The notes beneath the pieces are model-generated. The model made no database searches. It was not told the DNA's origin and saw nothing but the letters and a program-made list of their open reading frames with translations. The translations under genes and the position numbers were made by a program. A stretch of DNA of 32,014 nt from Alicyclobacillus suci (GTDB lineage: Bacteria; Bacillota; Bacilli; Alicyclobacillales; Alicyclobacillaceae), in contig NZ_JAFMTW010000041.1 of the NCBI RefSeq assembly GCF_017329615.1, positions 1-32,014 on the forward strand, in the 5' to 3' direction. This document shows positions 13,909 through 22,046 of this stretch, one piece after another (the stretch's first letter is position 1; every line of letters begins with the position of its first letter).

Positions 13909-14921
13909 GCAGACGACGCGTGACGTGGACGTTTGTGGCGCTCGTTGTCGGAGTGGTCATTGCGTCCATCCTCGAAATTTGCATTGGCCCCATGGGGATT
14001 CCCATCCGTCAGATTGTCCCGGATACCATTGCGTACGTAACGGGGCAGCATAGTACGGACGCGCTGGTGGTTGGGGCGATTCGTTTGCCTCGACTATTGG
14101 TGGCGCTGTTGGTGGGCGCGGCGCTCGCGACGACCGGTGCAGTGCTGCAAGCTGTCTTCAAGAACCCAATGTCTGACCCAGGGGTCATTGGTGTCTCGAG
14201 CGGTAGCGCCATGGGTGCCATTCTAACGATTCAATTGGGAATCAGCGCGACCCGCTTGTGGGCGAGGCCAGTGGGGGCGTTTATCTGCGGCATCGGCGTC
14301 GTGGTGCTTATCTATCGGTTGGCGACCGTTCGTCAGCGGACGAACTTATATGCGTTGTTGTTGGCGGGTGTCGCTGTCAGTTCCCTCTGCAGTGCAATCA
14401 TCACGTTGATTCTGTCGTTGTCGCCCTTGCAGACGATGGAGGAGATGCTGTTCTGGCTGATGGGGGGGCTTGACGGCAGCAGTTGGTCGGAGGTTCTGCT
14501 GTTGGCCGTGTTTGTCTTCGCGTCACTTGTCGTCTTTTTGATTATCGGATGGGCGCTGGATATCATGTTGACGGGAGAGGAGCACGCGGAAGGTGTGGGT
14601 GTTCCCGTCCAACGCATCAAGCAGTTGTCACTTGGTATTTGCGCATTATTGGTGGCTGTTTGCGTCAGCACTACCGGTGTCATCTCGTTTGTCGGTCTCA
14701 TTGTGCCCCATCTGTTGCGTGGGTTCGTCGGATCGACCCACCGCTACTTGATTCCTGCCTCGGCCTTGGGCGGCGCTATTTTGCTGTCACTATCTGATCT
14801 CGTCGCGCGCATGGCGTTTTCACCTGTGGAACTGAATGTGGGGATTGTCACAGCGTGCCTTGGTGCACCATTCTTTTTGTATTTGTTGTTTCAGCGCCAG
14901 CGGGCCTGGCAAAGGAGCTGA
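13905..14921 (+). CDS. btuC: Cobalamin ABC transporter permease (FecCD family)
   Basis: A 338-residue membrane permease with about ten helices. The family patterns are IRLPRLLVALLVGAALATTGAVLQAVFKNPMSDPGVIGVSSGSAMGA near the first third, and ISFVGLIVPHLLRGFVGSTHRYLIPASALGGAILL near the C-terminus. The EEHAEGVGVP segment is the cytoplasmic coupling loop that meets the ATPase. It starts in an ATGA overlap with btuF and ends in a TGATG overlap with btuD, so the three transporter genes are translationally coupled. The operon context makes cobalamin or cobinamide the likely cargo. Confidence 0.93.
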   Translation: MSRRRVTWTFVALVVGVVIASILEICIGPMGIPIRQIVPDTIAYVTGQHSTDALVVGAIRLPRLLVALLVGAALATTGAVLQAVFKNPMSDPGVIGVSSGSAMGAILTIQLGISATRLWARPVGAFICGIGVVVLIYRLATVRQRTNLYALLLAGVAVSSLCSAIITLILSLSPLQTMEEMLFWLMGGLDGSSWSEVLLLAVFVFASLVVFLIIGWALDIMLTGEEHAEGVGVPVQRIKQLSLGICALLVAVCVSTTGVISFVGLIVPHLLRGFVGSTHRYLIPASALGGAILLSLSDLVARMAFSPVELNVGIVTACLGAPFFLYLLFQRQRAWQRS

Positions 14922-15721
14922 TGCGAGTGTCGTTGTTGAGGTTACGTGATGTGTCGCAACAGCCTATCTTAGAACCACTGACCGCCTCGTTTCAGGGGGG
15001 GCGCGTGGTCGGTCTCATCGGCCCAAATGGTGCAGGCAAATCGACGTTGTTAAAGACCATCGTCGGCTTGTTGCCAGCGACGGGTGGCGACGTACAGGTG
15101 GATGGCATTTCGTTAAAAAAGTTGTCTCCCCGTCAACGCGCGCGTTTTATTTCGTATCTGCCGCAGAGTATCGCCGAGGATATTCCGTATACGGTCGCCG
15201 AGTTTGTTCAAATGGGGCGCTACAGTCGCGCACCCATCTGGGCGAGCCGTACGACACATCATCGTCTGGCAGTGAAAGATGCGCTCGCCTTGATGGGGCT
15301 CACGGCGCTAGCCGAGGTGCCACTGCAGCACATTTCTGGCGGTGAGCGTCAGCGCGCGGGTATCGCCCGCTGTTTGGCACAGGAGAGCCCCGTTTTATTG
15401 CTTGACGAGCCCATTTCGAATTTGGATGTGTTTTATCAGCTGGATATTCTCACAGAGTTGCGCAAGTTGGCAGCCGCAGGGTATTTGATTGTCATCGCCA
15501 TTCACCATCTTGAGTTCGCTTTGCGTTTCTGCGACGAGGTCGTTGTGCTCAAGGACGGTCGGCTTTACACGCACGGTTCGGTAGAAAGCGTATTTACGCG
15601 CGACATGCTCGCCGAGGTGTTTCGGGTGAATGCGCAGTTGTTTGTCGATCCGACGCATCACCACCCGCGCCTAAGCCTCGCCCCGCTCGGTGCGAATGAC
15701 AGCACCAACACTGGAAAGTGA
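14921..15721 (+). CDS. btuD: Cobalamin ABC transporter ATPase
   Basis: The nucleotide-binding subunit (266 residues) that powers the BtuFC importer. Walker A is GPNGAGKST, the Q-loop region is SYLPQSIAEDIPYTV, the signature is HISGGERQRAGIARCLAQ, Walker B is VLLLDEPISNLD, and the H-loop His is in IAIHHLEFALRFCD. The ATG at 14921 overlaps the btuC stop by one base and is preceded by AAAGGAG. The family is FecE/BtuD-like. The C-terminus ends in a His/Pro-rich tail (THHHPRLS), with no further domain. Confidence 0.94.
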   Translation: MRVSLLRLRDVSQQPILEPLTASFQGGRVVGLIGPNGAGKSTLLKTIVGLLPATGGDVQVDGISLKKLSPRQRARFISYLPQSIAEDIPYTVAEFVQMGRYSRAPIWASRTTHHRLAVKDALALMGLTALAEVPLQHISGGERQRAGIARCLAQESPVLLLDEPISNLDVFYQLDILTELRKLAAAGYLIVIAIHHLEFALRFCDEVVVLKDGRLYTHGSVESVFTRDMLAEVFRVNAQLFVDPTHHHPRLSLAPLGANDSTNTGK

Positions 15722-15730
15722 GCGATGTGA

Positions 15731-16297
15731 ATGATTTATTTTGTCACAGGGGGCGCCCGCAGCGGTAAAAGCCGCTTTGCCGAGCAACTGGTGGCCAGAA
15801 TGGCAGCGCCAGAACGAATCTGCTTTGTCGCGACTGGCGTCGTGACAGACGAGGAGATGCGTGCAAGGATTCAGCGGCACAAAATGACGCGGGATGGTCG
15901 ATGGTCGACGATTGAAGAACCGCATGACGTAGCCCGCGTGATTCAGGAGCACGAGCGCACGTACACCGTATTCTTAATTGACTGTTTATCCCTCTTACTG
16001 AACAATTGGATGTTTGACCTAAATGTTGATGAGACCACGTTTCGTCGCAAATTGGCAGATCTGGTACACGCGCTGACGGTCGTTAATGCCGATTGTGTGA
16101 TTGTCTCCAATGAGATTGGTCTTGGGTTGGTTCCAGCAGATGCGTTGAGTCGTCGTTATCGGGACTGGTTGGGTTGGTTTAATCAAGCAGTTGCCCAGGT
16201 GGCGGACAAGGTGTATTTTGTCGCGAGTGGTATTGCTGTTGATTTAAAACAATTACCGGGTGCACAGGTCGTGCAGGAGCATTTTGTAGACGACTGA
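15731..16297 (+). CDS. cobU: Adenosylcobinamide kinase / adenosylcobinamide-phosphate guanylyltransferase
   Basis: Phosphorylates adenosylcobinamide and then attaches GMP, giving AdoCbi-GDP for CobS. The 188-residue protein has the P-loop TGGARSGKSRFAE at the N-terminus. The segment RIQRHKMTRDGRWSTIEEP carries the family's guanylylated-His region. LIDCLSLLLNNWMF and VIVSNEIGLGLVPADALSRRYRDWLG are further CobU signatures. It follows btuD by 9 bp and has only a poor ribosome site, so it probably depends on translation of the upstream genes. With no de novo corrin-ring genes in the window, the operon looks built for uptake and salvage. Confidence 0.95.
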   Translation: MIYFVTGGARSGKSRFAEQLVARMAAPERICFVATGVVTDEEMRARIQRHKMTRDGRWSTIEEPHDVARVIQEHERTYTVFLIDCLSLLLNNWMFDLNVDETTFRRKLADLVHALTVVNADCVIVSNEIGLGLVPADALSRRYRDWLGWFNQAVAQVADKVYFVASGIAVDLKQLPGAQVVQEHFVDD

Positions 16298-16336
16298 ATG
16301 GACGGATGGTGGCGACCTGGGAGTGGGGGAACAAGA

Positions 16337-17077
16337 ATGTGGCGGTGTTTTGTACTTGCGTGGCAGTTTTTTACCATCCTTCCGGCACCCGTTGTCGATG
16401 AGCCGACGGATGATGAGTTGCGCAAGAGCGCTTATTACTTACCCGTCATTGGCTTGGGGCTTGGGGCTATCTTTGGGCTTTGCCGGTGGGGGCTCGGGTT
16501 GGTCATGCCGCTGCCCGCTGCGACGTTTGTGGCGTTGACGGTATATACGCTGACAACCGGTGCGTTGCATGTGGATGGGTTGATGGATACTGCGGACGCC
16601 ATTGGCAGTCGCAAACCGCGCGAAGAAGCACTGGCCATTATGAAGGACAGCCGGGTGGGCGCCATGGGGGCCATTGCTGCGGTTTTGTTGCTTGGCGGAA
16701 AGTGGTTGGCCGTCTCCGAACTGCCAGAATCATCTGTCGGCATCATCGTGTTGACATCTGTTCTCAGTCGTTTGGCGATGCTGTTTGCGATGTACTTGGC
16801 GCCTGCCGCGAGGCCTGGTGGTCTGGGTGCGATATTCGCAAAGCGCGTACACCTTTTGCCTGTCGTCTTGTGGAGCGCTGTTGTCGTGCTCTGTTCGGCC
16901 ATTTTTTTGCCCATTGTCCAAGTTGTGGCCATGACCGTTGCCTGTGGTCTTGTCACGATGGTGGCGACGCGCGCGTTTTCTCGGCGTTTTGGTGGGATGA
17001 CAGGTGATACCTACGGGGCGCTGGCGGAGCTAACCGAATGGGTGCTCTACTTTGTCGCCCTCGCCGTCATTCGCTAG
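16337..17077 (+). CDS. cobS: Adenosylcobinamide-GDP ribazoletransferase (cobalamin synthase)
   Basis: Integral membrane enzyme that joins AdoCbi-GDP to alpha-ribazole (or its 5'-phosphate) to complete the cobalamin lower loop. Visible motifs are the cytosolic TGALHVDGLMDTADAIGSRKPREEALAIMKDSRVGAMG, which supplies the acidic metal-binding residues, and GGMTGDTYGALAELTEW near the end. Several hydrophobic helices lie between. The ATG at 16337 is preferred because GAGTGGGGG lies 6-7 bp upstream; the frame also opens at an ATG directly touching the cobU stop (16298), which would add 13 residues of unlikely N-terminus. It is the last gene of the riboswitch operon and ends 13 bases from a convergent gene, with no clear terminator between. 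Confidence 0.94.
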   Translation: MWRCFVLAWQFFTILPAPVVDEPTDDELRKSAYYLPVIGLGLGAIFGLCRWGLGLVMPLPAATFVALTVYTLTTGALHVDGLMDTADAIGSRKPREEALAIMKDSRVGAMGAIAAVLLLGGKWLAVSELPESSVGIIVLTSVLSRLAMLFAMYLAPAARPGGLGAIFAKRVHLLPVVLWSAVVVLCSAIFLPIVQVVAMTVACGLVTMVATRAFSRRFGGMTGDTYGALAELTEWVLYFVALAVIR

Positions 17078-17090
17078 GTCATTCATGAAG

Positions 17091-17708
17091 TCATTCGCAT
17101 AGATGCGTTGTATCTCCCCAGCGTAAGATCTGCCACCCTTCGTCTGTAAGTTGAATGACGGACAAACTCGCGTGTGGGGGTTGGTTCTTACGAAAGTGGC
17201 CAAGCGGCTGACCTTCTAACATGGATTTCCAGAGGCCGAGGAGTGCGCCGTGTGTGACCATGCACAACCTGTTTGCGCGGCTGTTTGCGGCATCGTCGAG
17301 TGTCGCCGCAATGCGCGTGACCGCCTGTGACCAGCGTTCGCCATTTGGAAAACAGAAATCTGGCGTGTTGTGGTCGAGGGCGATGTCAAACTCGGTTTTG
17401 TAATCACGATACGCGGTAAACGAAGACACGCCGTCGACGACACCGAGATGGACTTCCATGAGTCGGTTGTCCACGGCGAGCATCGCCCTTTTGTGGGCGG
17501 TGGCGATGCGTTGGGCCGTCTGTTTCGCCCGCAATAGGGGACTTGTGATGACGACGTCAAAATCCATTCCAATCAGAGCATCGGCGATTTGTTGTGCGCA
17601 TTTCTGGCCGCGGGCATGCAGAGGTGGATTGGTATGCCCCAGCATCACATGCGTGTCGTTTTCCAGGGTTGGCGCGTGCCGGATGAGTACAATCGTTTTG
17701 CTCGTCAT
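17091..17708 (-). CDS. Histidine phosphatase family protein (possible alpha-ribazole phosphatase)
   Basis: A phosphoglycerate-mutase-like phosphatase of 205 residues. The catalytic His lies in VLIRHAPT (RHA in place of the common RHG). ITSPLLRAKQTAQRIA supplies the second Arg, NRLMEVHLGVVDG the acid region and MVTHGALL the second catalytic His. The ATG at 17708 shares its A with the stop of the AIM24 gene (TAATG), so it is translationally coupled to that gene. Because it lies next to cobS, an alpha-ribazole-5'-phosphate phosphatase (CobC-like) role is tempting, but it is on the opposite strand and in an operon with AIM24. The substrate therefore remains unassigned. Confidence 0.8.
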   Translation of the reverse strand: MTSKTIVLIRHAPTLENDTHVMLGHTNPPLHARGQKCAQQIADALIGMDFDVVITSPLLRAKQTAQRIATAHKRAMLAVDNRLMEVHLGVVDGVSSFTAYRDYKTEFDIALDHNTPDFCFPNGERWSQAVTRIAATLDDAANSRANRLCMVTHGALLGLWKSMLEGQPLGHFRKNQPPHASLSVIQLTDEGWQILRWGDTTHLCE

Positions 17709-18391
17709 TACCCGTCTCTGCCTACCCTTCCGTACTCGCCAAGAACATGCAGCAAGTTGTGAATGGTCACCGAATGTAACCAAAGCCGACCAGGACCTGT
17801 CAGTCGAATCATGTATAATCCGTCGTTACCAAAGAGCATGTTGGAAATCCCTTGTATCCGCTGTACGCGGTAGTCGATATCTGCTGTGAAGGCGGCGATG
17901 TGCCCGGGGTGAACTAAAATACTTTCCCCTCGCGCCAAATCCTGGTGGACTACTTCGCCATCCACAGAGATAAAGCCTGTACCGTCCCCCTCCAAGTATG
18001 TAAAGATGAGCCCATTTCCACCGAGAAACCGACCGATGTTCAACGTCGCTTCGACGCCGAAGTCGACAGACGCCTCGGCGCAGAGAAATGCATGCCGTTG
18101 CACGATGACTCGTCCATATTGATGGAGGGCAATGGCGACAATATGACCTGGCATGCGGGTGGTAAATCGCACAATTTCTTCATTGTGTGGTGCGTGAAAG
18201 TAGTTGAGTACAAGGCTATTGCCGCTCAATGCACGGCGGATGATGCCACCAAGGCCCCCTGGTGCGCGCGTCGACATCTCCATGCCGGGCGTCATACTAA
18301 TGAGACATCCGGTTTCGGAGAAGACGCTATCGCCCGGGTGCAATGTTACTTCTAACGTCTGCATCGTGCTTCCGTGAATTTGGTATTCCAT
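17708..18391 (-). CDS. AIM24 family protein
   Basis: A 227-residue beta-rich protein of the AIM24 (TIGR00266-like) family: an N-terminal YQIHGSTMQTLEVTLHPGDSVFSETGCLISMTPGMEM, then the glycine-rich GGLGGIIRRALSGNSLVLNYFHA, and later GDGTGFISVDGEVVHQDLARGESILVHPGHIAAF and GPGRLWLHSV. Family members are widespread; the yeast mitochondrial AIM24 is linked to inner-membrane organisation, while the bacterial function is unknown. The ATG at 18391 has GAAGGAG 9 bp upstream. It heads a two-gene operon with the coupled histidine phosphatase. Confidence 0.87.
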   Translation of the reverse strand: MEYQIHGSTMQTLEVTLHPGDSVFSETGCLISMTPGMEMSTRAPGGLGGIIRRALSGNSLVLNYFHAPHNEEIVRFTTRMPGHIVAIALHQYGRVIVQRHAFLCAEASVDFGVEATLNIGRFLGGNGLIFTYLEGDGTGFISVDGEVVHQDLARGESILVHPGHIAAFTADIDYRVQRIQGISNMLFGNDGLYMIRLTGPGRLWLHSVTIHNLLHVLGEYGRVGRDG

Positions 18392-18550
18392 CGACCATCG
18401 CTCCTTCACCACGCGGCGCATCATCTCGTATTGAATCTGTTGCGGCAGATGTCATAGAGATGCTTTTATCCTATCATGGATTCTTCGAAATACATCACCA
18501 GACATTATCATTAAGGGGAACACGACGGGGACAAGAGTTTCTGTGTAATG

Positions 18551-18576
18551 AAAATTCCCCCATCAAGCGATGGGGG
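18551..18576 (-). terminator. Intrinsic terminator after the DUF4183 genes
   Basis: A perfect 8-bp stem (CCCCCATC 18557-18564 with 18569-18576), a 4-nt loop and, on the minus strand, AATTTT follow the DUF4183 stop codon by about 11 bases. The AIM24 promoter must lie beyond it, in the remaining ~155 bp (18392-18550), where I see no further gene. Confidence 0.85.
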
Positions 18577-18587
18577 TAAATGGGTAG

Positions 18588-19007
18588 TTAGACCGTGACT
18601 GTGATAGTCGGCGCCGATATCGTAGGTTCAGCTGTAATTTCTGAAGTTGTATTTGAAAAGTCAGAAACCTCCAATACGACGGGCGTGCCGGCAGTGATGC
18701 CGGTCGTTGCCAATACCAAACTGTCGGTAGAGAGCGTGGACAATCCACTTTGCTGCAGAACGCCGTTGACGTAGACGTTGAAAAATCCATCAGTCGGTGG
18801 ACTGGGTAGCGTTGTCACCGCGTTACCGGCGTCATCCGTAAAGCTTGCAGCAGGAATTGTCGTGTCTGTCGTGCCAATCATGTCGGCGGATACAGGCGCA
18901 TGAAATCGAGTGACCACTGGGCTGACCGTGGTGGTTACCGTACCACCCGTGGCTGTGGGTGCGTCTGATACAGCGGCGACGTATAATTTGATGAGGTATG
19001 CGGCCAT
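18588..19007 (-). CDS. DUF4183 domain-containing protein (long form)
   Basis: A 139-residue acidic, Thr/Ser/Val-rich protein with almost no basic residues. It fits the DUF4183 family of spore-forming Bacillota: N-terminal AAYLIKLYVAAVSD, a central VTRFHAPVSADM...IPAASFTDDAG segment, then NVYVNGVLQQSGLSTLSTDSLVLATTGITAGTPVVLEVSDF and SAPTITVTV. The sequence suggests a beta-sandwich surface protein, and members are often associated with spore outer layers; that is inference. The ATG at 19007 follows directly after the stop of the upstream DUF4183 gene and has AAAGGGGG upstream within that gene, so the two are co-translated. Confidence 0.8.
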   Translation of the reverse strand: MAAYLIKLYVAAVSDAPTATGGTVTTTVSPVVTRFHAPVSADMIGTTDTTIPAASFTDDAGNAVTTLPSPPTDGFFNVYVNGVLQQSGLSTLSTDSLVLATTGITAGTPVVLEVSDFSNTTSEITAEPTISAPTITVTV

Positions 19008-19376
19008 TTAATCACCCCCTTTCGCCGTACAGCAGCAAAGCTTGATGAACTGTATGACAATCGGGGTTCCTGCAGGTGGGAGGTCGCAGGTACGCAAGCG
19101 AAACCGGTTCCGGTGAACCGTATAGTTTGCGTCTGGTTGCAAGACCCCATTGATAAAGACACTAACCATATCACAGTGCTTCGCGGATAAAATTTGGTTG
19201 TATCCAGCGAGCCCATCGTCATTTGTATAAATTCGTTTTTGGTTTTGAGCCGTTGCAATATATAGTGTCACCACTGCCTGAATACGGTGGCTGTCGCGTT
19301 TCTTTTTGGTCGATTTTCGCCGATGTCGACACTGGTTTGTACAGGTTCGATTTCTACGGAAGGTGTGCGCGTTCAC
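19008..19376 (-). CDS. DUF4183 domain-containing protein (short form, basic N-terminus)
   Basis: A 122-residue protein whose second half carries the DUF4183 pattern: RIYTNDDGLAGYNQILSAKHCDMVSVFINGVLQPDANYTVHRNRFRLRTCDLPPAGTPIVIQFI. The first ~30 residues are strongly basic with two cysteines (CTNQCRHRRKSTKKKRD), unlike its acidic neighbour, and the protein ends in CCC. GTG at 19376 is the start, with GGAG 9 bp upstream. The gene lies 76 bp after gerB on the same strand. Opposite charge and direct co-translation with the second DUF4183 gene suggest the two proteins may assemble together. Confidence 0.75.
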   Translation of the reverse strand: MNAHTFRRNRTCTNQCRHRRKSTKKKRDSHRIQAVVTLYIATAQNQKRIYTNDDGLAGYNQILSAKHCDMVSVFINGVLQPDANYTVHRNRFRLRTCDLPPAGTPIVIQFIKLCCCTAKGGD

Positions 19377-19452
19377 CTACATCAACTCCACTTGTAGTCA
19401 ATGTCGATGTGGCGGATTTTGTCTGTTGCAGATGCCCTGGTCAATGCCCAGA

Positions 19453-20574
19453 TCAGGCTTTTTGCGATTGTCGCGAACCACTGGCCATGCGTTTGAGGCG
19501 TGAAACGGTACCCGCGAGCAACGGTAAACCGACGCCAATTACCGGTGCTATCCATAGGTAATAGGTTCCAAGAAAGTGATATAGTTCTTCGCGGGAAGAC
19601 GACATAAAACTCATGCTGACGGCGACGCAAATCAGGGTGACCGGGATGAGAAACGTCGTGTTTTTCTTAGCCCCCACTAGTTGAGATACACCTTTCACTG
19701 CTGCGAACAAGAACAAAGCGATTCGAAAAAAACTACCAATTGTCCACAGTAGAACCCCGACGATGTCCAGGCGCTCAATAATATTGCTGATACGGATGTA
19801 TTGGATCTCTGTATAGGTGGGGAATGATAGGTTTTTTGCCAATGTTTCTCCAAACACCATCACCGGTCCTGTGACAGGCGATATAAACAACAGTAGTAGG
19901 ACAAGTACCAAGAGCATGGATTGTTTGGCGAGTCGTTCGGGATGTTTGGCGTGCTCCGCAATCATGCCAAAGCCCACGAGTTCAGATATCATGGCGATAA
20001 AGACAGCGGTTCCCTGCCCGATGGACAACAGGCTTTCATTGAAAACAGGGTAAATTTGCGTAAAGTCTTTGTCAGGGGTGGATAACAGGCTGGCCGCGAT
20101 GCCAAAGAGCATCATGAGTGGCAACAACAATTGCATAGTTCGCCCCATCACCTCGATGCCGGAGTGGACGACCCATGCGGCTATCACAAACTCGGCAAAC
20201 AAAAATACACCAGGCGGCGTGGTTGGATAGATAACGCCCATAAAGTCTTCGACCACTTTGACAGTTAGCGCAGCAATGGTGATGAAGAACAAGACGTAGA
20301 CGACGCCCACAAAACGCCCCACCCATTTGCCGAACACGGTGATGGCGTGTTCAATCACCGATTCGTCTTGTCCAATCCCAAGTTTTAAATGAATCCACTG
20401 AATCAGAATGCCGAGAAGACAACCAAGCATTAGTGAAATCCAGGCGTTTCGCCCAGCGAATAGGATGGCTAGGTGGACATATACGAAGTGTCCGTAGGCC
20501 GTACTGCTGGCGATAACGATGATGAAAATTTGCATGTTGGAAAGGGTGACTTTCACCTTTGATGGATGATTCAT
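19453..20574 (-). CDS. gerB: GerB family spore germination permease
   Basis: An integral membrane subunit (373 residues, about ten helices) of a GerA-type germinant receptor in the spore inner membrane. It belongs to the GerAB/APC-like group: NMQIFIIVIASSTAYGHFVYVH at the N-terminus, a conserved glycine-rich ISELVGFGMIAEHAKHPERLAKQ in the middle and TPPGVFLFAEFVIAAWVVHSGIEVMGR between. B subunits bind the germinant amino acid or sugar, so this gene sets specificity, which cannot be read by eye. The ATG at 20574 overlaps the stop of the small 2TM gene in ATGA. Confidence 0.92.
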   Translation of the reverse strand: MNHPSKVKVTLSNMQIFIIVIASSTAYGHFVYVHLAILFAGRNAWISLMLGCLLGILIQWIHLKLGIGQDESVIEHAITVFGKWVGRFVGVVYVLFFITIAALTVKVVEDFMGVIYPTTPPGVFLFAEFVIAAWVVHSGIEVMGRTMQLLLPLMMLFGIAASLLSTPDKDFTQIYPVFNESLLSIGQGTAVFIAMISELVGFGMIAEHAKHPERLAKQSMLLVLVLLLLFISPVTGPVMVFGETLAKNLSFPTYTEIQYIRISNIIERLDIVGVLLWTIGSFFRIALFLFAAVKGVSQLVGAKKNTTFLIPVTLICVAVSMSFMSSSREELYHFLGTYYLWIAPVIGVGLPLLAGTVSRLKRMASGSRQSQKA

Positions 20575-20798
20575 GACGTTAACCACGCACGCATTGGTTG
20601 GATAGGTCCTTGAATCAGATCAAGGGGGGTAGGGAGCCACGGCGCCAACAAATAGGTGGCTGTACCGAAGAAACCGAGTGTAAACAGGGTTCCGTAAAGC
20701 ATACGTTCTTTGCGGTTTCCCTCCGTTTTAAGCATTTGATAATCCATCTTGAGGGCAAGGGTCAAGATGATGGCTAAACATAAAATTTTGGCAAACAT
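20571..20798 (-). CDS. Small two-transmembrane germinant receptor D-type subunit
   Basis: A 75-residue protein with two hydrophobic segments (about 3-17 and 33-53) separated by a charged loop (KTEGNRKERMLYG). Small 2TM proteins of about this length are encoded in several Bacillus ger operons (D subunits such as GerKD/GerUD) and modulate receptor-dependent germination. The gene lies between gerC and gerB and is coupled to gerB by an ATGA overlap. GAGGGGA precedes its ATG. The assignment rests on size, topology and position rather than sequence motifs. Confidence 0.78.
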   Translation of the reverse strand: MFAKILCLAIILTLALKMDYQMLKTEGNRKERMLYGTLFTLGFFGTATYLLAPWLPTPLDLIQGPIQPMRAWLTS

Positions 20799-20832
20799 GT
20801 GTGATTCCCCTCTCGTGATTGAATCGGTGCGG

Positions 20833-22041
20833 TTAATGCCGGATTGGCGGCCCTGTCAAACCGCTGTTGCGGATTTGCACATCGACTTCGATGTTGACAG
20901 GTGTTTGTCGATAGACCTCGTGCCAGTCATTTTGAATAGTCTTCCAGATGGTCGGATAGCGTTTGTCAATTTGGTCGCCGAATCCTAAGGGATCTGCATC
21001 GTAAGTATGTTGCAGCGTGTTCATGGCGGACTGAATTTGCCCAGTTAGTTTTTCGATTAAAGCTTTCCGCAATTTGTTGACGTTTTCGGGGCTGTTTAAA
21101 TTCGCGGGCGTTCCGTTTTCCGCCACGTCGTATTCGGTGAATACGTGAATCGCAATTTTAGGTTTGCCATGCGCGATTTCAATGGAACGCTTGGTTCGAA
21201 TCGTGAGCATTCGAGCCGTCAAGTGCCCTGGCACACCTGGGATAGTCACCGTCGTGTCGGTACGGTGGATTCGGCCATATATCCACAAAAATCCGTCCAG
21301 TGTGTCGCCGTCGAGCCAACCGACGAGCTTGTCCTGCCGGAAGACGGCGATGTGTGTGAGCGCAAAAGAATGGTTCATCGCTTCACCATCCTGTGGTGAA
21401 GGTTGGATTTTTTCAATGCCCATCACGAACGTGTCTCCTTTAGACACCATCCGTTGGATGAATGTCTTTGCGTCTACCTCTGGTAAGGAACCTTGTTGTT
21501 CGATTTCTGCAATTGCATCGGCTGGCAACCTGTTGAGTGCATATGGCACTTGAAGAATGGTCTCTGCAGTATCGTGGTACGCGACGACCACGTACGTTCG
21601 AAGGCGCGATTGGGGGTTGCGAATCACTTCGTCGACGAGATCATAGACGCCATGTTTCGCGTAACTTTCGCCCAACACAATGACGCGGCGCTGACCCAGA
21701 AATAATTTGCGGGACAATCGCTTCCGGATGATGTCCATTGGCTGAAGGATGTCATCGCCCGTAGCTTGCTCGAGCAAAAACGCATCTTGACTACCTGTCT
21801 TTGTCGCTGGCGCCCCGCCGCCGTTCGAGCCCATTTCGCTGGCCCGTGCAATCTGTAGGGTTTCTAACACTTTTGGTGGTGCAGATGACATTTCATCTTG
21901 AGGCATCAGATCAATGCCTGACGCCGATACAATGGCCAGCCGGTCAATTTCGGTGGCGTCCCAGCAGCCTGTGCACATCAGGCAACTGGCGAGTACGGCG
22001 ATATAACAGAACGCGCGCGGAATCTTGACCCTCAAATTCAT
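20833..22041 (-). CDS. gerC: GerC family germinant receptor lipoprotein
   Basis: The lipoprotein subunit (402 residues) of the germinant receptor. A signal peptide (FCYIAVLASCLMCTGC) ends in a lipobox-like CTGC whose Cys26 should be lipidated, followed by the family-typical WDATEIDRLAIVSASGIDL. The middle holds LSRKLFLGQRRVIVLGESYAKHGVYDLVDEVIRNPQSRLRTYVVVA, a GerAC signature. The -3 lipobox position is Cys rather than the usual Leu, which is uncommon. ATG at 22041 lies 5 bases after the gerA stop. Its ribosome site is nearly a copy of the one before gerA. Lgt in this window could supply the lipidation. Confidence 0.92.
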   Translation of the reverse strand: MNLRVKIPRAFCYIAVLASCLMCTGCWDATEIDRLAIVSASGIDLMPQDEMSSAPPKVLETLQIARASEMGSNGGGAPATKTGSQDAFLLEQATGDDILQPMDIIRKRLSRKLFLGQRRVIVLGESYAKHGVYDLVDEVIRNPQSRLRTYVVVAYHDTAETILQVPYALNRLPADAIAEIEQQGSLPEVDAKTFIQRMVSKGDTFVMGIEKIQPSPQDGEAMNHSFALTHIAVFRQDKLVGWLDGDTLDGFLWIYGRIHRTDTTVTIPGVPGHLTARMLTIRTKRSIEIAHGKPKIAIHVFTEYDVAENGTPANLNSPENVNKLRKALIEKLTGQIQSAMNTLQHTYDADPLGFGDQIDKRYPTIWKTIQNDWHEVYRQTPVNIEVDVQIRNSGLTGPPIRH

Positions 22042-22046
22042 CAGAA

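Noticed and set aside
16435..17007. Long open frames on both strands over cobS
   Set aside because: They overlap the clear CobS coding frame; their translations are shadows with no domain pattern.
19382..19630. An 82-codon minus-strand frame between gerB and DUF4183
   Set aside because: It mostly overlaps the 3' end of gerB in another frame, has no good ribosome site and no family resemblance.
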